Shown: positions 50,830 to 59,365, counted from the stretch's first letter. The stretch: DNA of 64,000 bases from UBA2377 sp964429385 (GCA_964429385.1 CAYSBR010000012.1:5059-69058); one strand, 5' to 3'. The notes: generated by a model not told the origin, from the sequence alone. Numbers and translations: made by a program.

Positions 50830-51077
50830 TCCCATTCCTCCGCATCGAACTGGGTGGAAACTGACGCATCTTTATGCACGAGAAAATCGTCTTTTGTGGC
50901 AGCCATGCCGAAAAACGCCTCGGACCATCCGGCCCGCGGCGTCTTGACCAGACGCAGAATCAACGCGCCATTCCTGGCCTGCAGCTCCACCTCATGGCCA
51001 AAACCGCAGTGCTCCAGCATCGCCTTGGGGATACGGATGCCACGCGAGTTTCCGATCGGCACAATCTTGGTGCACAT
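50823..51077 (-). CDS. mazE: MazE-type AbrB-fold antitoxin
   Basis: The 84-residue product from the ATG at 51077 starts MCTKIVPIGNSRGIRIPKAMLEHCGFG, the swapped-hairpin AbrB DNA-binding domain of MazE, followed by an acidic C-terminal tail (DASVSTQFDAEEWEW) that would neutralise the toxin. TTG and GTG codons further upstream (51086, 51083) are alternative starts. The antitoxin frame is intact although the toxin is broken. Confidence 0.85.
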   Translation of the reverse strand: MCTKIVPIGNSRGIRIPKAMLEHCGFGHEVELQARNGALILRLVKTPRAGWSEAFFGMAATKDDFLVHKDASVSTQFDAEEWEW

Positions 51078-51259
51078 GGTCACCAAGTAATTGCGTTAAC
51101 TCTCTGTGCAAGACCCTATACACTTGCTCCGATAAGGGTCTTTTGCCGATGAAAAATGACCAGATGCATCGCCACCAAGTGCGATCTCGGCTGCATTCCG
51201 TGCATCAGCATCATAAATTTGGGTGGCACTTGCGCCAGATTTGGGCAGGGTTTCGACCA

Positions 51260-51679
51260 ATGATCCGGCTGGCGAAAGTAAGTGAACGAGACTGGCAGGC
51301 TGTGTGTGTGTTGTCTGTAAAAGCCGACCAAACAAGATTTGTCGCTTATAACTCCTACTCGCTGGCCCAAGCCAGCTATGCAACGGGGTATTCGGCGTTT
51401 TCCGTTTACTGCGATGATGAACTGGTGGGGTTTGCGATGACGCATGAGAAAGACGGTGATGTCTGGATTGTGCGCCTGATGATCGACCAGCGTTACCAAG
51501 GCAAAGGCTACGGTCGTGAGACGATGTTGCAGCTATGCCGGCGCTTCTCCGGATCAAGGCTGATGACCAGCTATGTGCCGGACAATGTAGTGGCAGAAAA
51601 TCTTTATCGATCGCTCGGATTTGTTGAGACCGGAGCGATTGAAGATGGCGAAGTTGTTGTGAGAAAAGAGCCCAGCTAA
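51260..51679 (+). CDS. GNAT family N-acetyltransferase
   Basis: A 139-residue product from the ATG at 51260 (MIRLAKVSERDWQAV). The acetyl-CoA-binding motif is VRLMIDQRYQGKGYGRETM (about 73-91, R/Q-x-x-G-x-G) and the C-terminal AENLYRSLGFVETG is the family end. It resembles spermine/spermidine acetyltransferases of the Blt/PaiA type. The gene is AT-richer than its neighbours and lies between toxin-antitoxin remnants, so it may be acquired. Confidence 0.85.
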   Translation: MIRLAKVSERDWQAVCVLSVKADQTRFVAYNSYSLAQASYATGYSAFSVYCDDELVGFAMTHEKDGDVWIVRLMIDQRYQGKGYGRETMLQLCRRFSGSRLMTSYVPDNVVAENLYRSLGFVETGAIEDGEVVVRKEPS

Positions 51680-51786
51680 TGAACCTGGGATACCTTTCCT
51701 TCCCTCATGGCTTCGATGGGATCGATGAATGTCGCCATGGCGATATTAAGCGAATCAGCCTGTCCAACTACCGGGGGGTGGACGGG

Positions 51787-51900
51787 TTAATGACGCTCAT
51801 GCTTGGTGATGACCACCTCGCGTCCACGGGCGACGAATTCGAGCAATGCAGGGAGCGTGGTTTTGGCCTCGTAAGCTCCGACTGTTTTGGAGGCGGACAT
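51787..51900 (-). pseudogene. Truncated Phd/YefM-type antitoxin remnant
   Basis: On the minus strand 37 codons read MSASKTVGAYEAKTTLPALLEFVARGREVVITKHERH and then TAA. This is the N-terminal DNA-binding half of a Phd antitoxin, normally followed by GKPVARL and 40 or more residues. A later piece in another frame (ATFIDPIEAMREGKVSQVH, about 51679-51740) may be unrelated debris. No toxin follows. Confidence 0.7.
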
Positions 51901-51909
51901 GACGTTTTT

Positions 51910-51923
51910 TCAGACTGGTCTGA
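51910..51923. promoter_or_regulatory. Palindrome upstream of the Phd remnant
   Basis: TCAGACTGGTCTGA is a perfect 14-base palindrome placed 9 bases before the antitoxin ATG. Phd-family antitoxins repress themselves by binding such sites, so this is a likely leftover operator. Confidence 0.5.
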
Positions 51924-51950
51924 TTTCCGCCGGAGTCAAAGTTCGTCGGC

Positions 51951-52754
51951 TCACCCGCCGCGCTGGCGCACGGCCTCGAAGAGCGTGATGATCGTCGCCA
52001 TCGCGACGTTGAGGGAGTCGGCCTGGCCGGCCATGGGGATGCGGACGGGGAGGTCGGCGTGCTTGAGCCAGAAATCGCTGAGGCCGGATTGTTCGCTGCC
52101 CATGATGATGGCGAGGGGGCCGCGCAGGTCGGCGTCGGTGTAGAGGGCTTCGGCTCCGGGTGTGGTGGCGATGCTCCGGATTTTCCGTTCACGGAGCCAG
52201 GCCAGCACTTGCGTGTTTTCGGCCACCACGAGTGGCACGGAAAACAGCACGCCGGTCGAGGCGCGCACGACGTTGGGGTTGAAAATATCGGTCACCGGAT
52301 CGCACACGATCACGGCGTCGCAGCCGGCGGCGTCGGCGCTGCGCAGAATGGTGCCGAGGTTGCCGGGTTTCTCGATGGCTTCGACGACGAGAAGAAAGGG
52401 TGAGGCGGGCAGGGAGAGGGAAGCCAGGTCGCGTTTCCATTGCGGGGCGACGGCGAGCAGGCCGCCGGGCCGTTCGCGATAGGCCACCTTGGCGAAGGCG
52501 TCCTTCGACAGTTCAAACAGCTTGGCCCCCGCCGTCTCCGCCTGGGTGAGCAAGGCCGGCTCGTTCTCTCCGGCGAACCACTCGGGGCAAAAATACATTT
52601 CCTGCAGGACGACCCCTTTTTCCAATGCCCGGCGGATTTCACGGGCTCCCTCGATGAGAAACACGCCGGCTTCGTCGCGCGGCCGGCGGTCGCGCAGCTT
52701 CACCAGCTGTTTCACCCGGGGATTCTGGAGACTGGTGATCTTTTCAACGGCCAT
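51951..52754 (-). CDS. SpoU/TrmH-family RNA 2'-O-methyltransferase
   Basis: The 267-residue product from the ATG at 52754 (MAVEKITSLQNPRVKQLVKLRDRRPRDE) has an N-terminal substrate-binding domain and the C-terminal knotted SPOUT domain: EAIEKPGNLGTILRSADAAG (motif 1), IIMGSEQSGL (motif 2) and IPMAGQADSLNVAMATIITLFE (motif 3). It probably 2'-O-methylates rRNA or tRNA. The frame extends upstream into an inverted repeat. Confidence 0.93.
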   Translation of the reverse strand: MAVEKITSLQNPRVKQLVKLRDRRPRDEAGVFLIEGAREIRRALEKGVVLQEMYFCPEWFAGENEPALLTQAETAGAKLFELSKDAFAKVAYRERPGGLLAVAPQWKRDLASLSLPASPFLLVVEAIEKPGNLGTILRSADAAGCDAVIVCDPVTDIFNPNVVRASTGVLFSVPLVVAENTQVLAWLRERKIRSIATTPGAEALYTDADLRGPLAIIMGSEQSGLSDFWLKHADLPVRIPMAGQADSLNVAMATIITLFEAVRQRGG

Positions 52755-52770
52755 GTCAGGGAAGGAAATC

Positions 52771-52851
52771 ACCACGAAATGCGCGAAACACACGAAAGAA
52801 AAGAATCCGCTTCGTCTCCGCCCATTTCGTGTGTTTCGTGTCGTTTGTGGT
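52771..52851. repeat. Inverted repeat between two divergent RNA methyltransferase genes
   Basis: The arms 52771-52797 and 52825-52851 pair at 22 of 27 positions, with a perfect 14-base inner part (CGAAACACACGAAA). The wording matches the repeats at 47784-47832 and 62636-62722. The right arm holds the likely GTG start of the gene at 52847. Confidence 0.88.
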
Positions 52852-54163
52852 TAAAAGCAGAAAATTCAACGACCGGCCCTTCCCGTATCACCACGAACTG
52901 GAGCTTGAGATCGCGACCCTGACGAACCGCGGCGTCGGCCTTGGCCGCGTGAGGTTGAATGAGACGGGCGGGCCGGACCCGGCGGAGCAGGGCGACGGCT
53001 GGGTGGTCATGGTGCCTTTCACGTTGCCGGGCGAACGCGTGCGGGTGCGAGTGTTTCGCAACCACAAGAACTACTCCGAGGCCGATCTGCAGGCGGTGCT
53101 GGTGCCGTCGCCGCACCGCACCGCGCCTGTCTGCGACCTCTTCGGTCGTTGCGGTGGCTGCCAATACCAGCATCTGGCCTATGGAGAGCAGCTCAACTGG
53201 AAGCGTCGCCAGGTCGGGGAACTGCTCCAGCACATGGCGGGCATCTCGTTTCCGGTCGCCCCCACCGTACCGTCCCCGCGGGAATTGGGCTATCGCTCCA
53301 AGATCACGCCGCACTTCCATTGCGGATCGCGGAAAGAGGGGGCGGGGGACGCTCCTGTGCCGATCGGCTTTTTGAGGCAGGGCACGCGGTTTGACATCCT
53401 GGATGTTCCGCAATGCCCCATCGCCACACCCGAGATCAACGAAAAGCTCACCGAGGTCCGCGCGCGCGCGCAGGCGAAGCTGGCCGCGGGCGAATACAAA
53501 CGCGATGCGACCCTGCTCCTGCGCCATGCGCGGGAGGGTGTCATCACGGATTATGATGCGGTTATCACCGAGGAGATCGCACCCGGTCCGCAGCCCGGTG
53601 CGGCGGATGCGACTGAACCGCTCCGTCTCCGCTTTCTCGCGCGGGATTTCTTCCAGAACAATCCGTTCATCCTGCCGGCCTTCACCGGCTATGTGCGTGA
53701 GCAGGCCGCGGCCAGCGGCGCCGCCTTTCTGGTGGATGCCTACTGCGGGAGCGGGCTTTTCGCGCTGAGTTGTGCGCCCGCATTCTCCCGGGTGGCCGGG
53801 GTGGAGATATCCGAGACCTCGGTGAAATTCGCCACGGCCAATGCCGCGGCGAACGGCATCACCAACGCCACTTTTCTGGCCGGGGATGCCGCCGCCATCT
53901 TTGCGGGGCTCGATTTTCCCGCGGCTGACACCGCCGTCATCATTGATCCGCCGCGCAAGGGGTGTGACGCCTCCTTTCTCGCCCAGCTGTTTGCCTACGG
54001 TCCGCGCGCCGTGGTCTATGTGTCCTGCGATCCGGCCACACAGATGCGGGATTTGAAGGATTTCCTCGCCGCCGGTTACGAGCTCACGGCCATCCAGCCC
54101 TTCGACCTCTTTCCACAGACGCGCCATCTCGAGTGTGTGATGACCCTGAAAAAATCCCCGTGA
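52847..54163 (+). CDS. Class I 23S rRNA/tRNA (uracil-5-)-methyltransferase (RlmD/TrmA family)
   Basis: From the GTG at 52847 the product is 438 residues; the frame runs to 52829 through the repeat. It has a TRAM domain (LELEIATLTNRGVGLGRV), an iron-sulfur cysteine group CDLFGRCGGC (C-x5-C-x2-C, about residue 100), the SAM motif VDAYCGSGLFAL, IIDPPRKG and the catalytic Cys in VVYVSCDPATQMRD. The cluster suggests the RumA/RlmD branch, but the exact uridine cannot be fixed. Confidence 0.9.
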   Translation: MVKSRKFNDRPFPYHHELELEIATLTNRGVGLGRVRLNETGGPDPAEQGDGWVVMVPFTLPGERVRVRVFRNHKNYSEADLQAVLVPSPHRTAPVCDLFGRCGGCQYQHLAYGEQLNWKRRQVGELLQHMAGISFPVAPTVPSPRELGYRSKITPHFHCGSRKEGAGDAPVPIGFLRQGTRFDILDVPQCPIATPEINEKLTEVRARAQAKLAAGEYKRDATLLLRHAREGVITDYDAVITEEIAPGPQPGAADATEPLRLRFLARDFFQNNPFILPAFTGYVREQAAASGAAFLVDAYCGSGLFALSCAPAFSRVAGVEISETSVKFATANAAANGITNATFLAGDAAAIFAGLDFPAADTAVIIDPPRKGCDASFLAQLFAYGPRAVVYVSCDPATQMRDLKDFLAAGYELTAIQPFDLFPQTRHLECVMTLKKSP

Positions 54164-54230
54164 CCGGGTGGTCACTGCATTGTTGCCAAACCCGCGGCGG
54201 CCGGCTGACTCTCCCCGCAACGTTCATTAT

Positions 54231-56438
54231 ATGACCTCCCCCGCTTCCACCCACGTATGGAAATTCTTCCGCACCGGCGGCATTGACCAGGTCTCCCTTG
54301 AGACTGGCGACGACCTGCTCAACCTCGATCAGCTTGACCAGAAGCTCTGGGTGGCGCTGAGCTGCCCGGTCAAGGGCATTGAAATTGATGAGAAGACCTT
54401 GGCGCTGATCGATACCGATGCGGACGGACGCATCCGTGTGCCCGAGTTGCTGGCCGCCGTGAAGTGGGCGGGTGAGCGGCTGAAGAACCCAGCCGATCTT
54501 CTGCGGGGCAGCGAGCAACTCGCCCTCGGCTCCATCAATGAAGCGGCTCCCGGTGGCGATGTCCTGCTGGCTTCCGCGAAACAGGTGCTTCGCAGCCTCG
54601 GCCGGGAGAGCGACAGCCACATCTCCACCGCCGATGCCGCCAACACGGCGGCCATTTTTTCCGCCAGCGTGCTCAACGGTTCGGGAGTCATCCCGCCGGA
54701 GTCCACGGAGGATCCCGCCACGCAGGCGCTGATTAAAGACATCATCGCCTGTCTCGGCGGCGCCCCCAGCAGCTCCGGCGGCACTGGAGTGACGGCGGCG
54801 CAGGTTGACAGCTTCTTCGCCGATCTTGCCGCCTATACGGCCTGGGTGGAGCAGAGCGGCACCAAGGATATCGCCGTGTTGGGCGATGCCACCGCCGCCG
54901 CGTGCAGCGCCATCAAGGCGGTGCGCTCCAAGGTGGAGGATTATTTTGCCCGCTGCCGCATGGCGGCATTCGACTCCCGGGCCATTGCCGCGCTCAACCG
55001 CAGCGAATCCGAATACCTCGATATCGCGGCGAAGGATCTGAAGCTCTCCGCCGAGGAGGTCGCGGCGTTCCCGCTGGCCCGGGTCGAGTCGAGCCAGCTC
55101 CTGCCGCTTCTGGAAGGCGTCAACCCCGCCTGGGCCGCGGCACTCGCCACGCTCCATGCCACGGCAGTCACGCCCATCTTCGGGGCGGAAAAAACGGCGC
55201 TCACGGCTGCCGATTGGACGGCGCTCACCGCCAAGTTCAGCGCCTACGAGACCTGGCTCGGTGGCAAGGCCGGTTCTGCCGTGGAAAAACTCGGCTTGGC
55301 CCGGGCCAAGGAAATCCTCGCCGGCGACGGCCGTGCGGCCTTGGCCGAACTGGTGGCGAAGGACAAGGACCTTGAGCCGGAGTTCAAGGCCATCAGTGAT
55401 GTCGAGCGTCTCGCCCGCTATCACCGCGACCTGCGCGCACTACTGCACAACTTCGTCAACTTCGCCGATTTCTTCTCGCGCGACCGGCTGGCGGTTTTCC
55501 AGGCCGGCACGCTGTATCTCGACAGCCGCTCCTGCGAACTCTGCGTGCGCGTGGACAGCGCCGATGCCCATGCCGGTCTCGCCGCCATGAGCCGCACCTA
55601 CATCGCCTACGTGGATTGCAAACGCACCGGGGGTGAAAAGATGCAGGTGGCCGCCTGCTTCACCCAGGGTGACAGTGATTACCTCTTCGTCGGCCGCCAT
55701 GGGGTGTTCTACGATCGCAAGGGCCGGGACTGGGATGCCACCATCGTCAAGCTCGTGGACAGCCCCATCAGTGTGCGGCAGGCGTTCTGGTCGCCCTACA
55801 AGAAATTCATCCGCTTCATTGAGGAGCAGGTCACCAAGCGCGCCGCCGCCGCCGACACCGCGGCGACGGGCAAGCTGGAAGCGGCCGCGACCAGCACCGT
55901 GGACACCGCCGCGGCGGGCAAGCCGGCGACTCCGGCCAAACCCAAGTTTGAAGTCGGCACGGTGGCCGCACTCGGCGTCGGTATCGGTGCCATCGGCACG
56001 CTGCTCGGCGGGTTTGTCGCCGGGTTCCTCGGGCTGGGCTTCTTCATGCCGGTGGGCATCCTCGCCATCCTGCTGGCCATTTCGGGGCCTTCGATGCTCA
56101 TCGCGTGGCTCAAGCTCCGGCAGCGCAATCTCGGTCCGATCCTCGATGCCAATGGCTGGGCCATCAACGGCCGCGTGAAGATCAACATGCCGCTGGGCGC
56201 CGCGCTCACCGACCAGGCGGAGCTGCCCAAAAATGCCCGGCGTACGCTGGATGATCCCTACGCGGAAAAATCCAGCCCCTGGCGTTTCTGGATTCTGCTC
56301 GGCCTATTGCTGGTGATCGCCGCCGGTTACATCCGCTTTGATGAGGGCCGGCGCGGCCACTACTTCTGGCAGGAACCGCCGCCCCCGGCGGCGGCTCCCG
56401 CCGCGCCGGCGCCGGAAACACCGGCGGCGGGCGGCTAA
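54231..56438 (+). CDS. Large hypothetical EF-hand membrane protein
   Basis: The 735-residue product from the ATG at 54231 has no family I recognise. Residues 61-72 (DTDADGRIRVPE) form a canonical EF-hand loop D-x-D-x-D-G-x-I-x-x-x-E. The middle part is Ala-rich and helical, followed by a compact domain (about 430-530, SRSCELCVRVDSADAHAGLAAMSRTYIAYVDCKR). Two or three membrane helices lie at about 582-630 (GVGIGAIGTLLGGFVAGFLGLGF and following) and one near 690 (WILLGLLLVIAAGY). The C-terminus is a Pro/Ala tail. It stands alone with its own terminator. Confidence 0.8.
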   Translation: MTSPASTHVWKFFRTGGIDQVSLETGDDLLNLDQLDQKLWVALSCPVKGIEIDEKTLALIDTDADGRIRVPELLAAVKWAGERLKNPADLLRGSEQLALGSINEAAPGGDVLLASAKQVLRSLGRESDSHISTADAANTAAIFSASVLNGSGVIPPESTEDPATQALIKDIIACLGGAPSSSGGTGVTAAQVDSFFADLAAYTAWVEQSGTKDIAVLGDATAAACSAIKAVRSKVEDYFARCRMAAFDSRAIAALNRSESEYLDIAAKDLKLSAEEVAAFPLARVESSQLLPLLEGVNPAWAAALATLHATAVTPIFGAEKTALTAADWTALTAKFSAYETWLGGKAGSAVEKLGLARAKEILAGDGRAALAELVAKDKDLEPEFKAISDVERLARYHRDLRALLHNFVNFADFFSRDRLAVFQAGTLYLDSRSCELCVRVDSADAHAGLAAMSRTYIAYVDCKRTGGEKMQVAACFTQGDSDYLFVGRHGVFYDRKGRDWDATIVKLVDSPISVRQAFWSPYKKFIRFIEEQVTKRAAAADTAATGKLEAAATSTVDTAAAGKPATPAKPKFEVGTVAALGVGIGAIGTLLGGFVAGFLGLGFFMPVGILAILLAISGPSMLIAWLKLRQRNLGPILDANGWAINGRVKINMPLGAALTDQAELPKNARRTLDDPYAEKSSPWRFWILLGLLLVIAAGYIRFDEGRRGHYFWQEPPPPAAAPAAPAPETPAAGG

Positions 56439-56455
56439 AAAAGCTTCCTCGCGAC

Positions 56456-56489
56456 AACCCGGCACCGCTAACGTGCCGGGTTTGTTTTA
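56456..56489 (+). terminator. Terminator overlapping the next start codon
   Basis: AACCCGGCAC (56456-56465) and GTGCCGGGTT (56473-56482) make a 10-base stem with a 7-base loop, followed by TTGTTTTA. The A of the next gene's ATG is base 56489, directly at the end of the T-run. Confidence 0.85.
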
Positions 56490-57007
56490 TGTCACCTGTT
56501 TTGCGTCACAGTCTGCTGGCTCTGCTGGTTGGAAGCCTGCTCACGTTTGTGGCCTGGCGCTTTTTGCCCGAGCCCGAACCTCCAGCACATGCTTTTGCCG
56601 CGTTGGATGACGCGGCGATGGTGGTCGTGGCCGAGCCGGGCGACGGATTTCACAGCGTGGAGCATGACGCAAAACACCGTTGGGTTTGGGCGGAAGGCGA
56701 CGCCTCCTTCATCCTGCGTCGTGTTTCCTATGCAAAGTTTGCCCGGCAACGGCCATTACGGCTGCGGTTTTTCCTGCACAGTCTCACCCCGCGCACAGTG
56801 ACCGTCCACCGCGGGGATTTTATCCTTTGGCGCGGAAGGGTGGACGCCAGTCGTGTGCCGGTGGATATTCCCGGCATCACGTTTGTCGGTCCGCAGATCG
56901 AGCTGAAGTTTACCAGTGACCAACCGGGAGTTTTGCGGACGGATGGCGGCGACCCGCGACCGCTGGCCTTTGCCCTCTATGATCTCAAAATCACCCGCAG
57001 TGAGTGA
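56489..57007 (+). CDS. Hypothetical membrane-anchored or exported protein
   Basis: The 172-residue product has an N-terminal hydrophobic segment (residues 6-22, RHSLLALLVGSLLTFVAW) and a beta-rich remainder with several Trp/Phe. No family is recognised. The start lies on the T-run of a strong terminator with no Shine-Dalgarno sequence, so the transcript must begin inside or read through it; an internal start is possible but would lose the membrane segment. Confidence 0.65.
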   Translation: MSPVLRHSLLALLVGSLLTFVAWRFLPEPEPPAHAFAALDDAAMVVVAEPGDGFHSVEHDAKHRWVWAEGDASFILRRVSYAKFARQRPLRLRFFLHSLTPRTVTVHRGDFILWRGRVDASRVPVDIPGITFVGPQIELKFTSDQPGVLRTDGGDPRPLAFALYDLKITRSE

Positions 57008-57037
57008 GTGGCCGGAGGAGGAGGGATACCCTCCCGC

Positions 57038-57760
57038 TCAGCGGGCCTCGGTCCATTCGATGGCGGCGTATTGCTCGGTGAGTCCTTCGACCTCGTGTTC
57101 GGCGAGTTCGGGCCAGGGTTCCGCGGAGGGGTCGCAGCCCAGCGCTCCGGCCAGGGCGGCGGCGAAGTCCTCGTAAAAGAAATCCCAATCCACCTCCTGC
57201 CGCGCGGCGGGCCGCCAGATCGAGCCTTGGAAGAGCAGTCCGTGCTTGTTGCGTTTCTGCGCGGCCCCCGCGATTTTTTCCCGGGTGTCGGCATGGATGA
57301 CGTCATGCGGCTCGGCCCGTTGGAAACAGACGCCCGGCCCGGTTGCATGGTTCTGCCCGGCTTCGTCCTGGGGTTGGGCCAGCGCCTGTACGCCTTGCCG
57401 GCGCAGGGCTTCCGCCAGCACCTCATGAATCACGCGGTAGCTTTCCGTTGCCGGCCGTTCCTCCATCGGATGGCCCCGGGGAATCACGAGCGCGTAGGTC
57501 CAGTCATCGCGGTGATCCACGAGGCCGCCTCCGGTGGGTCGGCGGCAGAGATCCAGGTTTTCTCCGGCGGGGAGGTTTTCCCGGACAAAAGCGATTTTCT
57601 GGCTGTAACCGAATGTGAAGGCGGGGCGGCGCCAGCCGTAGTGCCGGAAGCGCACCGCCACCTGCGGGTATCGCTGCAGCAGCAGAAAATCCAGGGCCAT
57701 GTTTTCCGCGGCGGAGCCCGTGCGGTCCGGGAGCAGGTGCAGTGGCATCATCGGTGGCAT
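57038..57760 (-). CDS. Lipoate-protein ligase A family protein
   Basis: The 240-residue product has the biotin/lipoate ligase fold: FTFGYSQ, the RRPTGGGLVDH loop that binds lipoyl-AMP, and the catalytic Lys region KIAGAAQKRNKHGLLFQGSI. Such enzymes attach lipoate or octanoate to carrier domains. It is short and lacks the C-terminal domain of E. coli LplA, as LipM/LipL types do, so transferase activity is equally possible. It is 9 bases after the sensor kinase on the same strand. Confidence 0.85.
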   Translation of the reverse strand: MPPMMPLHLLPDRTGSAAENMALDFLLLQRYPQVAVRFRHYGWRRPAFTFGYSQKIAFVRENLPAGENLDLCRRPTGGGLVDHRDDWTYALVIPRGHPMEERPATESYRVIHEVLAEALRRQGVQALAQPQDEAGQNHATGPGVCFQRAEPHDVIHADTREKIAGAAQKRNKHGLLFQGSIWRPAARQEVDWDFFYEDFAAALAGALGCDPSAEPWPELAEHEVEGLTEQYAAIEWTEAR

Positions 57761-57769
57761 CTCCGTGGT

Positions 57770-59365
57770 TCAGGCATCGAGCAGGGTGCGGGCGGCGCGC
57801 AGCAGTTCGCTCAGGGCAAATGGCTTCGGCAGGGAGCACAGCTGGGCCGGGGCCAGCCATGAAGGCGCGGGTTGGGTGCTCTGGCTGCAGAGGTTGAGGA
57901 TGCGCAGCGCGCGCTGGGTGCGGTGCAGCGAGCGGGCGAGCTTTTCCCCTTCGCCAGTCAGGCTGATGATGAGCAATTCCACGCGCGAAGCCTGGCGGCG
58001 GACTTTGGCCAGCGCCTCCTTGTGCCGTTTGGTTTCGATCACCTGATAGCCGTCCGCCGTGAGGATGCCGGCCACCATTTTGCGCAACACTTCGTCTTCT
58101 TCGACGAGCAGCACGGTCTCGTGTCCGCGGGTGGCGGGCAGGGGGGGGAGCTTGGCGAAGGGCGCATGGCTGTTCGTATCTGCCGGTCCGCGGTGCTCCG
58201 GCAGGAGAATCACGAAGGTCGAGCCCGCGCCCAGTTCACTGCGCACGGAGATATAGCCGCCGCTTTGCTGCACCACGCCATACACGAGGGCGAGTCCGAG
58301 TCCGGTGCCCTGGCCCTCGGGCTTGGTGGTGAAGAACGGCTCGAAAAGGTGACGCTGCGTCTCCCCGTCCATGCCGGTGCCGTTGTCGTTCACGGTGAGG
58401 ACGACATAGCGGCCGGGCGGGGTGTCGCTGAACCGGCGGTTCCGCCCGGTGGGCACCGTCCGGCTGGCGGTGCTGATCGTCACGCAGCCGTCTTCGCGCA
58501 GGGCGTCGCGGGCGTTGATGGTGAGGTTGAGCAGCACCTGCTGAAATTGGGCGGGGTCGGTGCGGACGTTGCCGGCATCGGGTGCCAGGTTGAGCACGAG
58601 CCGGCCGGTGCTGCCGAGCAGGCGCTCCATGATCTCGGTGTTTTCGTGAATGACCTGGTTGAGTGAGATCACCCGCGCATCCATGGGCTGGCGCCGGCCG
58701 AAGGCCAGCAGCTGGCGGGTGAGGGTCGCGGCCTTGCGGCCGGCCTTGTGGATCTCGGTCACTTCGTGCAGCGCGCGGGGCATGCCCGCCACCTGCGCGC
58801 TCAGCATTTCGCAGTAGCCGTTGATGACGGAGATGAGATTGTTGAAATCATGGGCCACACCACCGGCGAGCCGGCCCACGGCATCAAGCCGCTGCGCATG
58901 CACCAGCGCCTCCTGCAGGCTGCGTTTCTCCGTCATGTCGCGGTAGGAGGCGACCACATGGGTGGGCCGGCCGCGGCCTTTTCCCATCGTGCTGAAACTC
59001 CATGCGGCGTAGCTGGTCGTGCCGTCCTTGCGTATGAGGTAGCTCTCGCCGGTCAGGGCGCTGGCCGGCCGTGCGGCGCGCAGCCAGCGCGCCAGGCGCT
59101 CGCGATCCGCCCGTTCCACGTGCAGGAAACCGTGTGCCCGGCCCACCAGCTCATCCGCGGTGTAGCCGGTCATCGCACAGAACTGCTCGTTGGCGAAGGT
59201 GATGCGCAGGCCCCCTTCGAGCAGACGGCGTCGGGCGATGAAAATGCCTTCTCCTTGGGCGCGCAGGGCGGCGGCCAGCAGCTCCGCGGTCTCTGGCGGT
59301 GGCGTGTGCCTGGGGCGCGAGGGGCGGGCCGTTTTTTTCACGGGGCCAGCCGCTCCACCGTCCAT
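57770..59365 (-). CDS. PAS sensor histidine kinase with degenerate receiver domain
   Basis: The 531-residue kinase is soluble. A PAS domain (about 30-150, ITFANEQFCAMTGYTADELVG) is followed by the His box AGGVAHDFNNLISVINGYCEML, N box LLNLTINARDALRED and G boxes (VNDNGTGMDGE; GTGLGLALVYGVV). The C-terminal domain (about 415-531) has receiver features EDEVLRKMVAGILTADGYQV and the conserved Lys in CSLPKPFALSELL, but the phosphoacceptor Asp is replaced (VELLIISLTGEG). It overlaps pdxH by 28 bases. Confidence 0.9.
   Translation of the reverse strand: MDGGAAGPVKKTARPSRPRHTPPPETAELLAAALRAQGEGIFIARRRLLEGGLRITFANEQFCAMTGYTADELVGRAHGFLHVERADRERLARWLRAARPASALTGESYLIRKDGTTSYAAWSFSTMGKGRGRPTHVVASYRDMTEKRSLQEALVHAQRLDAVGRLAGGVAHDFNNLISVINGYCEMLSAQVAGMPRALHEVTEIHKAGRKAATLTRQLLAFGRRQPMDARVISLNQVIHENTEIMERLLGSTGRLVLNLAPDAGNVRTDPAQFQQVLLNLTINARDALREDGCVTISTASRTVPTGRNRRFSDTPPGRYVVLTVNDNGTGMDGETQRHLFEPFFTTKPEGQGTGLGLALVYGVVQQSGGYISVRSELGAGSTFVILLPEHRGPADTNSHAPFAKLPPLPATRGHETVLLVEEDEVLRKMVAGILTADGYQVIETKRHKEALAKVRRQASRVELLIISLTGEGEKLARSLHRTQRALRILNLCSQSTQPAPSWLAPAQLCSLPKPFALSELLRAARTLLDA

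Noticed and set aside
51679..52143. 154-codon ORF on the plus strand
   Set aside because: It overlaps the 3' end of the TrmH-family gene and the Phd remnant on the other strand and shows no domain.
52829..52846. MCFVSF extension of the RlmD/TrmA-like protein
   Set aside because: These residues are translated repeat sequence; the GTG at 52847 leaves the conserved part intact, although the true start is not proven.
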